From: Cedecea neteri NBRC 105707 = ATCC 33855
GTDB lineage: Bacteria; Pseudomonadota; Gammaproteobacteria; Enterobacterales; Enterobacteriaceae
Length of the DNA: 48,958 bases
Assembly (NCBI RefSeq): GCF_001571265.1
Contig: NZ_BCTL01000047.1
Span: forward strand, 1-48,958
Direction: 5' to 3'
The notes under the pieces were generated by a model. It was not told the origin of the DNA. It was given only the letters and a program-made list of their open reading frames with translations, and searched no databases. Made by a program: the position numbers and the translations under genes. This document shows, in pieces, positions 5,963 to 17,100 of the stretch (positions are counted from its first letter, which is position 1; each line of letters opens with the position of its first letter).

Positions 5963-7153
5963 TTAACGTTCGCGCAGCGCCTCGCGGGCGCGGTTGAACG
6001 GCTTAATCAGGTACTCAACAATCGTTTTCTGTCCGGTTTTAATGTCCACGGTCGCCACCATCCCTGGAGAAATCGAGAAGTGATGGCCGACTTTGTTCAC
6101 CAGGTAATCCTGGTTGGTGCGGATAAACACCCGGTAGTAGACGATTTCCGGCTTCACCTTGTCCTGAATGGTGTCCGGGGAGATGGTTTCCACCGTGCCT
6201 TCCAGCCCGCCGTAAATGGCGTAATCGTAGGCGGTGATTTTAACCAGCGCGCGCTGGCCGGGGTGAATAAAGGCAATGTCGCGCGGGGAGAGCCGTGCCT
6301 CAATCAGCAGGTGATCGTCCACCGGCACAATCTCCATCATCTCGCCGTTCGGCGGAATAACGCCGCCGATAGTGGTCACCTGAATGTTCTTCACGATGCC
6401 GCGCACCGGCGAGCGCACGGTCATGCGGGTCACCGAATCCTCACGGCCTTTAATGATGGATTCCAGCATATCCACTTCGGCATTGGCCTTCGACAGCGCC
6501 TCGCGCGCCTGCACGTAATACTGCGAGCGCAGGTCGGTGATCCTCAGGCCGAGGTCGCTTTTCTGCCGCTGCAGGCGCAGCACTTCTACGTGGCTCGCTG
6601 CGCCGCTTTTCACCAGCCGCTGGGTGATATCCAGCTCTTTGTTGACCGACGTCAGCGCATCCCGCAGCTCGGATTCGGAGTCGTTCAGCTGCGCCCGGCG
6701 GGTTTTATAGAGCCGGGTTTCAGAGGCGATCAGGTCCGGGAACGCTTTGAGCGAGTCCGGGAACTTCAGCGGCTGGTCGTTCACTTCCGCGTAAAGCCGC
6801 GCGCTGGAGGCCAGAGAGGCGCGGTAGCGAGCGGTGCTTTCGCCGACGTTGGACTCGGAGCGGGTCGGGTCGAGGCGGGCGACGATTTGCCCGGCCTGCA
6901 CTTTATCGCCCTCGTGGACCAGCAGCTCGGTGACTATTCCGCCGTCCAGCGACTGCAAAATCTGCTCGCGGGAACTCGGCACCACTTTCCCGGTGCCGGT
7001 GGAGACTTCGTCCAGCGTGCCGAACCACGCCCAGACGCCAAACAGAATAAACAGCAGCGTGATGAGCAGGATGATGCGGCTCGCCCCGGAAAATTCGCTT
7101 TCGCGCTGGATGTCCGGGTCATCCATGGTGACGTCATGCTGACTGGTTTTCAT
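5963..7153 (-). CDS. HlyD-family periplasmic adaptor of the adhesin type I secretion system (BapD-like)
   Basis: A 396-residue membrane-fusion protein that links the ABC exporter to the TolC-like channel. The start M-K-T-S-Q-H-D at 7153 has GGGAG upstream; the longer frame to 7243 reads arginine-rich nonsense. One membrane anchor at residues 25-43 (I-I-L-L-I-T-L-L-F-I-L-F-G-V-W-A-W-F) follows a short cytoplasmic tail. Then come the half-motifs of the biotinyl-lipoyl domain (V-P-S-S-R-E-Q-I-L-Q-S-L-D-G-G-I-V and later S-P-V-R-G-I-V-K-N), a long alpha-helical hairpin at about 110-230, and the C-terminal beta-barrel (P-G-M-V-A-T-V-D-I-K-T-G). It overlaps the ABC gene by 20 bp, showing translational coupling. 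It is the last gene of the operon, as in Salmonella bapABCD. Confidence 0.93.
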   Translation of the reverse strand: MKTSQHDVTMDDPDIQRESEFSGASRIILLITLLFILFGVWAWFGTLDEVSTGTGKVVPSSREQILQSLDGGIVTELLVHEGDKVQAGQIVARLDPTRSESNVGESTARYRASLASSARLYAEVNDQPLKFPDSLKAFPDLIASETRLYKTRRAQLNDSESELRDALTSVNKELDITQRLVKSGAASHVEVLRLQRQKSDLGLRITDLRSQYYVQAREALSKANAEVDMLESIIKGREDSVTRMTVRSPVRGIVKNIQVTTIGGVIPPNGEMMEIVPVDDHLLIEARLSPRDIAFIHPGQRALVKITAYDYAIYGGLEGTVETISPDTIQDKVKPEIVYYRVFIRTNQDYLVNKVGHHFSISPGMVATVDIKTGQKTIVEYLIKPFNRAREALRER

Positions 7154-9341
7154 TGTTCCACTCCCGCGGTGGTGTCTGGGCGGCGGCCGGGGCCTGAGCC
7201 TGTGCCGGTCTTGCGGCGCCGAGCGCCTGCGCCTTCGGTGCATCCATTACCAGCTGGCCGTCTTTCAGCACCAGCACGCGTTCGACCAGTTCGAGCACCG
7301 GCACGCGGTGGGTGGCGACGACCAGCGTGCGGTGGCCGAGCCACTGGTTAAGCCGCTGAATAAATTCGCGTTCGGTGTGGTCGTCCAGCGAGGCGGTGGG
7401 CTCGTCGAGCAGCACGATGTTGGGCGAGCGCAGCAGCATACGCGCCAGCAGGATCGACTGCCGCTGCCCGCCGGAAAGCCCGCTGCCGCCTTCCATGATT
7501 GGGTGATCCAGGCCTTTGGGCAGGTGCTTCACAAAGTTGCTCGCGCCGCTCACGTCCAGCGCCTCGAAGATCGCTTCATCGCTGGCGTGCGGTGCGCCAA
7601 GGGCGAGGTTTTCCCGTAGCGTGCCGTAGAACAGCCGCGCGTTCTGGCTCAGGAAACCGATGTTACGGCGCAGATCCGCCATGTCGATTTGGGTCATCGC
7701 CAGATCGTCGAGCCGGGCTTCGCCGCTGGCGAGATCGACCCCGCCGGCAAGCGCCTGCAGCAGCGTGGATTTACCCGCGCCGTTACGTCCGAGCACGGCA
7801 ATGCGCTCGCCGCGCTGGATCTCAAGGCGGGCAATACGCAGCGGAATGCGCGGATCTTCGCTGTGGTATTTGAACTGGGCGCTTTCAAACAGGTAGTGGC
7901 CGTGGAGGATGTCCTTATGAATGAGGTTTTCATCGCGCTGGGTTTCCACCGGCAGCTGCATGATGCTGTCCAGCCCCTGTTTGGCGGCTTTTACCTGCTG
8001 CCAGCGCGCAAGCACGCCGCACAGGTTTGCCATCGGGGCAATCATCCTTGAGGCCAGCATCGAGGCGGCGACCATTGCCCCGGTGGTCATCTCGCCTTCA
8101 ATCACCAGTGGGGCGCCGAACAGCACCACCACCACAAAAACCAGGCTCTGAATGGTGATCCCCCAGCTGATTAAGCCCTGGGTCAGTTCACGGGTTTTCA
8201 GGCCGGATTCGGCGGTAATGCGGATGTAGCTGTTCCATTGCTGGAGGAAGCGGTTTTCCGCCTGCATCAGCTTGATGTCCTCTAGCCCCTGCACGCTTTC
8301 CACCAGCACGGCGTTGCGCAGGGTGGATTCGTGGGCGGCCTGGTTGGCCAGCGTGGCGAGCTTTTTCTGCAGCAGCAGGCCGGGCAGCACCATCACAATG
8401 GCGGCGACCGGGGCGATCCACGCCAGCTGCGGGGCGATGATCGCCAGCACGCCAACAAACAGCAGGAAGAACGGCAGATCGACGATCGTGGAGATGGTCG
8501 AGGAAGTGATCATCTCGCGGATCTGCTCCAGCTCGCGCAGCTGAGAAATAAAGCTGCCGGTGGAGCGGGGCACGGCGCTGTTGCGCAGCCGCAGGGCGTG
8601 GCTGAAGACGCGATCGGAAATACGCATGTCGGCCCGCTTGCCCAGCACGTCCATAATATTGCTGCGCGTGACTTTAAGGATGAAGCCGAACACCACGGCG
8701 ATCAGCACGCCGGTCGCCAGCACGTACAGCGTCGGGTATGACTGGGCGGGGATCACCCGGTCGTAGACCTGCATCGAGAACAGGATCCCGGCCAGCGACA
8801 GCACGTTCACCCAAAAAGCCGCCAGCATCACCGGGCCATAAGGGCGAACGTCGAGCATGATCAGCTCTTTCATCCAGTCCGGGCTAAAACGCGAGATATA
8901 GGCGTCGACGCGGCTGTCTTTCAGCGCCGAGAGCGGGCGCAGGGCGGCCACAAAGCGGATCTCCGGCAGCAGCTTGCTGAGCGACTGGCGGTTGGTGTGG
9001 CGTTCTTCGTCGAAGTAGCAAATATCCACGGTGTCTTCGCCGTCAAACTGTTCGATCACCGCAATCTGGCCGTTGGCTAAGTCCACGACCACCGGCAGCC
9101 GCCACTGGGATATCGCTTTTTCGGTGTTGCCGAGCAGGTGGAAGGAAAGCCCGGCCTGGCGTGAAAGTTGGGTCAGCGCGGCGACTTTGGTTTTGTCCTT
9201 GAACCACGGGGCGTTGGCCTGAATGGTGCCGGGCGAGCAAACCACGCGGTAGTGCCCGGCGACGTGACTGATGGCGTGAGCCCATTGAGTCAGGGCCTGT
9301 TCGCTTAAAAACTCCCCGGCGGGAGAGGCTGTCTGGCTCAT
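7134..9341 (-). CDS. LapB/HlyB-type ABC exporter of the adhesin type I secretion system (BapC-like)
   Basis: A 735-residue inner-membrane ATPase-permease. Residues 1-135 form a C39-peptidase-like domain with no recognisable catalytic Cys-His pair, as in exporters of large non-cleaved adhesins where it binds substrate. Residues 160-440 carry the six-helix transmembrane domain (for example V-M-L-A-A-F-W-V-N-V-L-S-L, V-L-A-I-I-A-P). The ATPase domain has Walker A G-R-N-G-A-G-K-S-T at 518-526, signature L-S-G-G-Q at 622, Walker B I-V-L-L-D-E-P at 642-648 and the H-loop A-T-H-R. All ATPase motifs are intact. An Ala/Gln/Pro-rich tail of about 25 residues is a local extra. Its ATG overlaps the TGA of the TolC-like gene (ATGA). 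Role: exports the adhesin at 10826-23398. Confidence 0.95.
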   Translation of the reverse strand: MSQTASPAGEFLSEQALTQWAHAISHVAGHYRVVCSPGTIQANAPWFKDKTKVAALTQLSRQAGLSFHLLGNTEKAISQWRLPVVVDLANGQIAVIEQFDGEDTVDICYFDEERHTNRQSLSKLLPEIRFVAALRPLSALKDSRVDAYISRFSPDWMKELIMLDVRPYGPVMLAAFWVNVLSLAGILFSMQVYDRVIPAQSYPTLYVLATGVLIAVVFGFILKVTRSNIMDVLGKRADMRISDRVFSHALRLRNSAVPRSTGSFISQLRELEQIREMITSSTISTIVDLPFFLLFVGVLAIIAPQLAWIAPVAAIVMVLPGLLLQKKLATLANQAAHESTLRNAVLVESVQGLEDIKLMQAENRFLQQWNSYIRITAESGLKTRELTQGLISWGITIQSLVFVVVVLFGAPLVIEGEMTTGAMVAASMLASRMIAPMANLCGVLARWQQVKAAKQGLDSIMQLPVETQRDENLIHKDILHGHYLFESAQFKYHSEDPRIPLRIARLEIQRGERIAVLGRNGAGKSTLLQALAGGVDLASGEARLDDLAMTQIDMADLRRNIGFLSQNARLFYGTLRENLALGAPHASDEAIFEALDVSGASNFVKHLPKGLDHPIMEGGSGLSGGQRQSILLARMLLRSPNIVLLDEPTASLDDHTEREFIQRLNQWLGHRTLVVATHRVPVLELVERVLVLKDGQLVMDAPKAQALGAARPAQAQAPAAAQTPPREWNNENQSA

Positions 9342-10744
9342 GGCTGAATCTCCAGGGACTGGATGTTGCGGTGTTCCAGACCAAATGCGTTGCGTAATTT
9401 GCCGGTGTTGTACAGGCAGTTAAGCTGCAGTTGATGGAGCTGGCTCAGCGTTTGTTGTTGGGCGAAGCGCGCCTGGAAGACTTCCTGTTCGGCGTTGAGC
9501 ACGTCCAGCAGCGGGCGGGAACCCAGGTCGAGATACTGTTGTTGGTACAGTTCGCGGGTGCGGGCGCTCAGCTGTTCCTGGCGCTGCAGAACCTGAAGCG
9601 CGGTGGCAAGGCTCAGCGCCTGGCTGCGGGATTCCAGTAGCTTCTGGCGAACGTCGAGGCGAACCCGGTCAATGCCGGACTGCGCGGCTTCCACCGCATG
9701 GCTGGCGGCGTTGCGGCGTGCGGTCAGGCCACCGCCCTGATAAATCGGCATTTCGACGCGGATATACGCCGAGTATTGCGTCCGGTTAAGCACTTCGCTG
9801 CCGGAGTAGTTGTTGTTCAGGTAATGCTGGACGGACGGCTCCAGCGAGATGGTCGGCGTCATCTGGGCATTGGCGTAATCCAGGTTGGCCTGGGCAACGT
9901 TGGCCTGCGACCAGGCCGCGAGGACGGCAGGCACCAGACGATCGTCCGGTTTCGCCACGTCGCAGCTGTTGTTCAGCTTTTTCGGAAAATCAGGGCTGAC
10001 TTTGTTGAGGCTGGTCCAGCCGAGCTGGCTCATCAGCGTCGCCTGGGTGCTGTCGAGATTCGACTCGTACTGAATGAGCTGCGAGCGGGCGGATTCGATA
10101 CGCGCATCGGTTTGCACCACGTCGGACATCGAGGTTGCGCCCTGGTCGTTACGCTCCTGGGTCAGGCGGCCAATGGCGGTCAGCGCGTCCAACTGCTCTT
10201 TGGCGATGTCGACCATTTGCTGCCAGAGCTGCACCTGCACCATCGCCGAGGCGGTGTCGTGCCCGACGGTATCAATGCTCACCAGCACGTTGGCCTGGGC
10301 CTGAGCTTCCCCGGCGGTTTCGGCGCGCACCTGGCTTGCCACTTTGCCGAAGTCGTAGAGCATCTGGGACAGAGAAAGTACCAGCGACGGGCTGTAGCCG
10401 CTGTTGCTGTAGGTGTTGGTGTAGCCGTTGTTCATCCCGGCGCTGATCTGCGGGTAGTACTTAGATTTAGCGACGTTGATCTGTTCGGACTGGCTGGACA
10501 GTTTGCCGATAGCTTCACGAATGCTGGGGTGCCAGGTGACAGAGCGGTTGACCGCGTCGTTAAGCGTTAAGATTCCGGGCGCAGGGGCATTGAGCGGGAG
10601 GGCGGTGGAGCCATCGAGTGAGGGCAGCTCTTGTTGTTGAGCCAGACCCTGTGTCGTAATAGAAACGGGCGTGTCGTCGGCCGAGGCCTGGAGTGAAAAC
10701 AGACCGCAAGCCAGCCATAACGCAACAGGCTGTAATTTTCCCAT
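9338..10744 (-). CDS. TolC-family outer-membrane channel of the adhesin type I secretion system (BapB-like)
   Basis: A 468-residue outer-membrane factor. A signal peptide at residues 1-22 (M-G-K-L-Q-P then A-L-W-L-A-C-G-L-F-S-L-Q-A-S-A) is probably cut before D-D. Two related halves each carry the long helices and strands of the TolC fold; the first has N-R-S-V-T-W-H-P-S-I-R-E-A and S-K-Y-Y-P-Q-I-S-A-G, the second has N-A-Q-M-T-P-T-I-S-L-E-P and R-V-E-M-P-I-Y-Q-G-G-G. The ATG has AGGGAAAAAAC upstream. It follows the adhesin by 81 bases, with a strong hairpin between, and is coupled to the ABC gene. It differs from housekeeping TolC and belongs to the dedicated LapE/BapB-like type. Confidence 0.93.
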   Translation of the reverse strand: MGKLQPVALWLACGLFSLQASADDTPVSITTQGLAQQQELPSLDGSTALPLNAPAPGILTLNDAVNRSVTWHPSIREAIGKLSSQSEQINVAKSKYYPQISAGMNNGYTNTYSNSGYSPSLVLSLSQMLYDFGKVASQVRAETAGEAQAQANVLVSIDTVGHDTASAMVQVQLWQQMVDIAKEQLDALTAIGRLTQERNDQGATSMSDVVQTDARIESARSQLIQYESNLDSTQATLMSQLGWTSLNKVSPDFPKKLNNSCDVAKPDDRLVPAVLAAWSQANVAQANLDYANAQMTPTISLEPSVQHYLNNNYSGSEVLNRTQYSAYIRVEMPIYQGGGLTARRNAASHAVEAAQSGIDRVRLDVRQKLLESRSQALSLATALQVLQRQEQLSARTRELYQQQYLDLGSRPLLDVLNAEQEVFQARFAQQQTLSQLHQLQLNCLYNTGKLRNAFGLEHRNIQSLEIQP

Positions 10745-10783
10745 GTTTTTTCCCTAATAAATGGCACTGCGTTTTTGTCTTAT

Positions 10784-10809
10784 TCCCCGGGCGTCTGCGC
10801 GCCCGGGGA
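10784..10809. promoter_or_regulatory. GC-rich intercistronic hairpin between adhesin and exporter genes
   Basis: CCCCGGGCG (10785-10793) and CGCCCGGGG (10800-10808) form a perfect 9-bp stem, extended by a T-A pair, with a six-base loop. In the operon's direction (minus strand) no T-tract follows, so it is not a simple terminator. It lies between the adhesin stop and the TolC-like start. Likely effects are protection of the adhesin mRNA 3' end or partial termination, either of which would favour adhesin over exporter. On the plus strand it is followed by ATTTTTC. Confidence 0.6.
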
Positions 10810-10825
10810 TTTTTCGCTACAACTA

Positions 10826-11190
10826 TCAGGCAACAATGTGGTTGTTCTGGATCAGCTCATCGAGTGTGGTGTGTACGTTCTCCAAAGTGACGAGAGTGGT
10901 TGAGTGGAACGTGCCGGCGCTGCCGTCACGGTCGATAGAAATGACCGTGTTGTTGCCGACGGTAGCCACGCTCAGGTAGTTACCCAGCGTTGAGGTCTGC
11001 CCGTTCCAGCCGACAAGCAGGTCGTGGACGTTGATCTGGTCGCCCTGAGTGAGCGAGAAGTTCTTCCAGACGTCCGACCCGTTGCCGCCCGTGCCGTCGT
11101 TCGCCCCGCCGGCAAGGACGTGGTACACCAGCGTATCGGCGTAGGCCGAAGAACCGTTGATGATGTCCCCATAGGCGGTACTGACGATCT
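10826..11190 (-). other. C-terminal type I secretion signal domain of the adhesin
   Basis: The last 120 or so residues carry a single short Gly/Asp turn (G-G-A-N-D-G-T-G-G-N-G-S-D) rather than an array of RTX nonapeptides, then D-Q-I-N-V-H-D-L-L and T-V-I-S-I-D-R-D-G-S-A-G, ending in the hydrophobic-acidic tail L-D-E-L-I-Q-N-N-H-I-V-A. This matches the order of the VCA0849-type secretion target of large adhesins and would be the part read by the ABC exporter. Confidence 0.85.
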
Positions 11191-14100
11191 GCGGGTTCAT
11201 GTTGATGGTCAGCGTGGCGGTATCCGAATGCCCGTTCTGATCGTTCAGGGTGTAGGTAAAGACCTCTTTGTTGGTGATTGACCCCGGCGCCACCCCGGCG
11301 TTCAGGGTGTAGGTATAGTTCCCCCCGATGCCGATGGTCAGGGTGCCGTACTGGCCCTGAATCGTGGCCACCGCGTCGCTGTTGGTCAGCGGGTTAAGGG
11401 TCGCCGTACTGCCGTTGGCGCCGTTGATCGTCAACAGGGTATGAACGCTGCCAAGCTGGTCAGCCGCGCCTGCGGAGTCGGTACCGTCGTACAGGTTGCC
11501 GTGGACAATGGTGCTTTGAGCCGTGAAGCTATCCAGCAGGTTCGAGGTCCCGGTGATGTTCGGCGTGATGGTGATGGTACCCAGCCCCAGCGGCCCCATG
11601 TTCCCGACATAGCTCAGCGTCCAGGTGCCTGAATGCAGGTCCGTGACCGGAATAGTGGCCGTGCCGCCCAGCAGGGCGCTGCCGCTAAAAGTACCGGTGT
11701 AGGTATGGCCCAGCCCGTCGCTCAACGTCCAGCTTACTGACAGCCCACCCAGCACCAGCCCGGAAGCCACTTTGAACACGATGGCAGCCCCGCTCAGCAC
11801 GGTGTTATCCGCAATGGTAAAGGTGCCGCTGCCGTTGCCATGAGTAGAGGCCAGCAGCGCCGTGTTCCAGGAGGTTTGACCGACCGTGGCGCTTGCGTAA
11901 GCCGCGGTGTTCTGCGTCGACGTGATGGCCATAATCGAGCTGATGTCATTCACCGCATCCACGGTGTGCGGCGTGGCGGTGATGTTCAGCGACGCGGTAC
12001 CGGTATCGCCGTTTGGCGCGGTGACGGTGTAAACGAAGCTGTCTGGCGTATTAATACCGTCGGCACCCTGGCCTGCTTTCAGCGTATAGGTGTAGTTGCC
12101 GTGGGCATCAATGGTCAGCGTCCCGAACTTGCCGACGATGGTGGTGGTGCCGGTTGCCGAGACAGACACGCCGTTCACCGCCGTCAGCAGACTGCCTGCC
12201 GGAGCGATATCATCCTGCATCACGTTCCCGGTGGTTGTGGCCGCAAGGCTGTCGACCGCGTAGGTGTGATCCTGCAGGATATTCAGCGTGTAGCTGGTCA
12301 GCAGCGAGACGCCACTCGCGTTCATCAGCAGGAACAGGTAGTCCCCGCCGCCGAGGGTGACGGTCAACTGGCCAGACGAACCGCCCAGCAGCGGCGCCGT
12401 CAGCCAGGTTTTCTGCACCTGGAACTGCTCGTACTGCTGAGTGGCCGCGTTGAACTTGTAGATGTACAGGTCAAAGGTAGAGAGCAGGGCTACGCCGCCA
12501 ACGCTCGCCTGCAGCGTCATGGTGCGTGTCGATCCGTCTGCAACATCAAACAGGATCGGGTTGCTCATGTTAGCCAGCAGGTTGAGGTTGACCACGTTAC
12601 CCAGGCCCACGCTCAGCACCGACAGCCCCGTTTGCTGTGAAGCCCCGTGGTCAACGGCGGCAACATCGGTGCCGAAGGTCAGCGAACCGGTGTTATCCGT
12701 GGCGGTGACCGTGCTGGCTGGTGCGCCGTTGCCGAGGGAGACAATCAGCTGCGCGGAGTCGCTGACGCCCAGATGCGTGATGGTGTAGGTGAAGTTCTCG
12801 GTGCGGCCCAGTACCGCTGCCGAGGTGTTGGTTAATGTATAGGTGTAGCTGCCGTCCTGGTTGATATGCAGGGTGCCGTATTTGCCCTGAATATCCAGCC
12901 CGCCAGCGCCCACGGCATGACTGACGCCGTTGGCATCGGTGACCGCCGTTACCACGGTGCCGGTAGGGGCGTTATCGACTGCGCCGCCAGGGCCTGGATC
13001 GGTAATCACGTTCCCGGTCGAACTGGTGGTGCCGCTCACGACGCCTGGGCCGGTTTCCTCAACGGTTACCGCAAGGTTCGTTGTCGCCCCGACGGCCAGC
13101 AGGCTGGTGTTGTAGCCGAGCACGCGGTATTGCCCTTCGCCCAGTCCGTCAAGGTTCAGGGTGACGCCGGTCGCGCCCAGGGTCAGCAGGTTCAGGAACT
13201 GCGGCAGGGAAGAATCGACAACCGTGGTCCACGAGTTGGTGGCCGAGTCATATTTCTGAATGGCGATTTCCAGCGTATTCAGCAATGACAGCACCACCCC
13301 GGTGGCGGCGGCGTTAATCGTGATGTGCCCGGTTGCCCCGCTGCCGATGGTGAAGCCAACCTGGGCGGTATTGCTGCCCAGTACCGAACCCACGCTCCCC
13401 AGCGCGCCCACCAGCAGCGTGCCATAGCCGCTGTAGTGCTCGGTGGTGATTTCCGCATTGCTGGTCAGCGCCAGATCGACCACGTTGCTGCTGGCGGCTA
13501 GTGGCAATACTGGTGCAGTGATCGAGAGCGACGGTGAGACGTTCCCGGCCGCATCGGCGGCTGATATCGACAGCGACTGCCCTTCAATCTGGCGAGTTGG
13601 CAGAGTAATGCTGAACGCGCCGGAAGCATTTGCCGTGCCGGTGACGGTGATCCCACCCGGCAGCGTCACTGTTACGGTGCTGTTCGCTTCCGCTACGCCA
13701 GTGATCGTTGACCCGTCGGCGCTGATAACCCCGGTCGGGATCAGCGGTGGAACGGTATCGACAATCACCGAGGTTGGCAGAGAAGTCCCGCCTGTCCCGT
13801 TGGCGTTGGTTGCCGTGGCGGTAAAGGCGTGTACGCCATCACCCAGCGCGCCGGTTGGGGTGAACGTCCAGATGCCGCTCGCATTTGCGGTGGCCGTGCC
13901 CAGCAACGCACCGTTGTCGTAAATCTTGACGGTGGCGTTGGCTTCGGCGGTGCCGTTGATCGTTGGGCGGGTGTCGTTGGTGCTCTGGCCGTTGCCCACG
14001 ACGCCGGTTTTCGGCAGGACATCGTCCACGATGCTGGTAATCACCGGCAGCCCCGGCACACCGGTAAACGGTGCGGTGAAGCTGGCGGAAACACCGATGT

Positions 14101-17100
14101 TCCCGGCGGCATCCTGAGCGAAGGCCAGCAGCGGCTGCGCGCTGGTTTGCGCAGGGGAGAGCGTAATGCTGAAGTTCCCGTTGCCGTCAGCCTGAGCCGT
14201 ACCCAGAACGGTACCCGTCGCCGAGGTAACGGTCACGGTACTGTTGGCTTCCGCAACGCCGGTCACCACGGTGCCGGTGGCGTTGACCGCAATGCCGGTT
14301 GGCGCCAGCGGTGGGACGGTATCGACGATAATGCCGGCCGGTAAGGATGGAACGCTGGCGTTACCCGCCGCATCCGTTGCGGTGACGGTAAACGAGTGGT
14401 TGCCCTGAAGCAGAGGCAGCGTTGGCGTGAACGTCCAGACTCCGCTGCCGTTCGCCGTCGTGGTACCCAGCAGCACGCCGTTATCAAAGATATTGACCGT
14501 GGCGTTGGCTTCGGCGGTCCCGTTCAGGGTTGGGCGAGTATCGTCCGTTGGCTTGTTGTTGCCTACCGGGCCGGTGATCGGGCCGACATCATCTACCACA
14601 GAGGTAATCGCAGGCTGGCCAGGCGCCACGGTATCCACTACGACGGTGAAGCCTGCTGTTGGGCTACTGACTACGCCCGCACCGTTGGTCGCGGTGATGG
14701 TAAAGGTATGCGAGCCGTTTGCCAGCGCGGTCGGCGGGGTAAAGACCCAAACGCCTAGGGCGTTAGCCGACACGGTGCCAATCAGGTTGCCGCCATCGTA
14801 AATCTTGATGGTGCTGTTGGCATCTGCCGTCCCGTTCAGGGTTGGACGTGCGTCATTAGTGGCCTGGCCGTTAGTCAACGGGCCGACCGTACCGCCGACG
14901 ACATCATCCACCACAGAAGTCAGTACCGGGGTATTCGACACGCCGCTGGCGACGGTCAGGGTAAAGCCCGCTGAAGGGACGCTAGTATTCCCGGCCGCAT
15001 CGGTCGCGGTCACGGTGAATACGTGCTGGCCGAGAGACAGCGCCGTGCCCGGCGTGAAGCTCCAGGCACCCAGCGCGTTAGTGGTCGCGGTGCCAATCAG
15101 GATGCCATTATCATAAATGCTGATGGTGGAGTTAGCTTCCGCCGTCCCGCTGAGCGCCGGCTGAGTGTCGTCCGTCGTCTGGCCGCTCACCAGCGGCCCC
15201 TGAACCGGGCCAACGTCATCAAAGGCCTGAACCACAATCGGCTGAGTTGGCGCAATGGTATCGACCACCACGTTAAACGGTGTTGACGGCAGGCTGACGT
15301 TGCCCGCAGCGTCCGTCGCGGTCACGGTCAGCGCATGGCCGCCGTTAATCAGCGGTGTGGATGGTCGGAAGGTCCAGGCTCCGCCCGCATCTGCCTGGAC
15401 GGTGCCGAGCAGAACGCCGTTGTCGTACACGCTGACGGTGGCGTTGCCCTCGGCGGTACCTGTCAGCACTGGACGAGTATCGTCGGTGACCTGGCCGTTC
15501 GACAGGTTGCCGGTGATTGGGCCGACGGCATCCGCCACGTTACTGATGGCCGGCGCGTTCGGCGCGATAGTGTCGACGGTCAACGAGAAGCCGTTCGACG
15601 GATTACTGACGTTGCCCGCCGCATCGGTCGCGGTCACGGTTAAGGTATGAGTCCCGTTGCCAAGTCCCGCTACCGGCGTCAGGCTCCATGCGCCAGACCC
15701 GTTGGCAATGGTGGTGCCGATCAGGTTGCCGTCGCTGTAAACCTTAATGGTGGCACCGGCTTCCGCCGTCCCGCTCAGGGAAGGGCGGGTTTCGTTGGTG
15801 GCCTGGCCGTTGGTGATTGGTCCCAGCACCGGCGCGGTGTTGTCCAGCACGGTGACGATCACCGGTGGATTCGGTGCGACAGAGTCAATATTCACGCCAA
15901 ACGAAGCCGCGTTACTGACGTTGCCTGCCGCATCGGTCGCCGTGACGTTCAGGGTATGCGTCCCCTGGCCAAGAGGCGTTGTCGGGGTGAAGGTCCAGAT
16001 GCCCAGCCCGTCCGCCTGGGTCGTACCCAGCACGTTATTACCGTCTTTCACCGTGATGATGGCATTGGCTTCCGCCGTGCCGCTCAGGGTTGGCTGCGTG
16101 TCCTTCGTCAACTGGCCGTTGATCAGCGGCAGGCTGCTGCCAGGCAGCGTCTGGTCGTCGGTCACGGACAGAATAATCGGCACTATCGGTGGCACGGTGT
16201 CCACCACCACGTTGAAGCCAGCACTTGGGCCACTGGCGTTACCAGCGGCATCCGTCGCGGTGACGGTGATGTTATGGCTGCCGTCCAGCAGCGGAGCCGT
16301 TGGGGTGAATGTCCAGTTGCCGCCCACCGGTACTATGACAGTCCCGATAACGACGTTCCCGTCCTTGAAGGTCAGCGTAGTCCCCGCTTCGGCGGTGCCG
16401 CTGAAGGTAGGCGTATTGTCGTTAGTCGGCTGGCCGGCAGTGACTGGCTGCGAAGTAATGTCGTTGGTGACGGCGAATATCACCGGAGCGGATGGGGCGA
16501 TAGTATCCACATTGACCACAAAGCCGGTGGAAGGCACGCTGACGTTACCGGCGGCATCGGTCGCGGTCACGGTCAGGTTGTGTGACCCCTCACCAAGGTT
16601 AGTTCCCGGCGTGAAGGTCCAGATGCCGAGGGCGTTGGCGGTGGTGGTGCCGATAAGGACACCGTTATCAAGGATGTTTACCGTCGAGCCGGCTTCTGCG
16701 GTACCGCTCAGGGTTGGTTTTGGATCGTTGGTGGCCTGGCCGTTGGTCAGCCCGCCGACGTTTGGCAATACGGCATCAACCACGGTGAGGATCACCGGCT
16801 GCGCTGGCGGAATAGTGTCCACTATAATGGTGTACGCCAGTGACGGGACGCTGGTTTCCAGGCCAACGGTCTGGGTTGCCGTGAAGGTATGCGGCCCCTG
16901 AATCAGCAGCGTTGTCACGGGCCATGTCCACTGGCCAGAGCCGTTGGCTGACACCGTGGCGACATTTATGCCATCTATGAAGATATGCACGATGGCGTTA
17001 GCCGCCGCTGTACCATTCAGGATTGGCTGAGTGTCATCGGTCGACTTACCGTTTCCGATGTTGCCGGTAATGGTGCCGACATCGTCCATCACGGTATCAA

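Noticed and set aside
5915-7351. A 478-codon plus-strand frame opposite the HlyD and ABC genes
   Set aside because: It is the antisense shadow of GC-rich coding sequence; its product is rich in Arg, His, Gly and Val and has no recognisable domain.
7134-9341. The N-terminal domain of the ABC exporter as an active C39 peptidase
   Set aside because: No Cys in the conserved N-terminal motif and no double-glycine leader on the adhesin; it is the inactive C39-like type.
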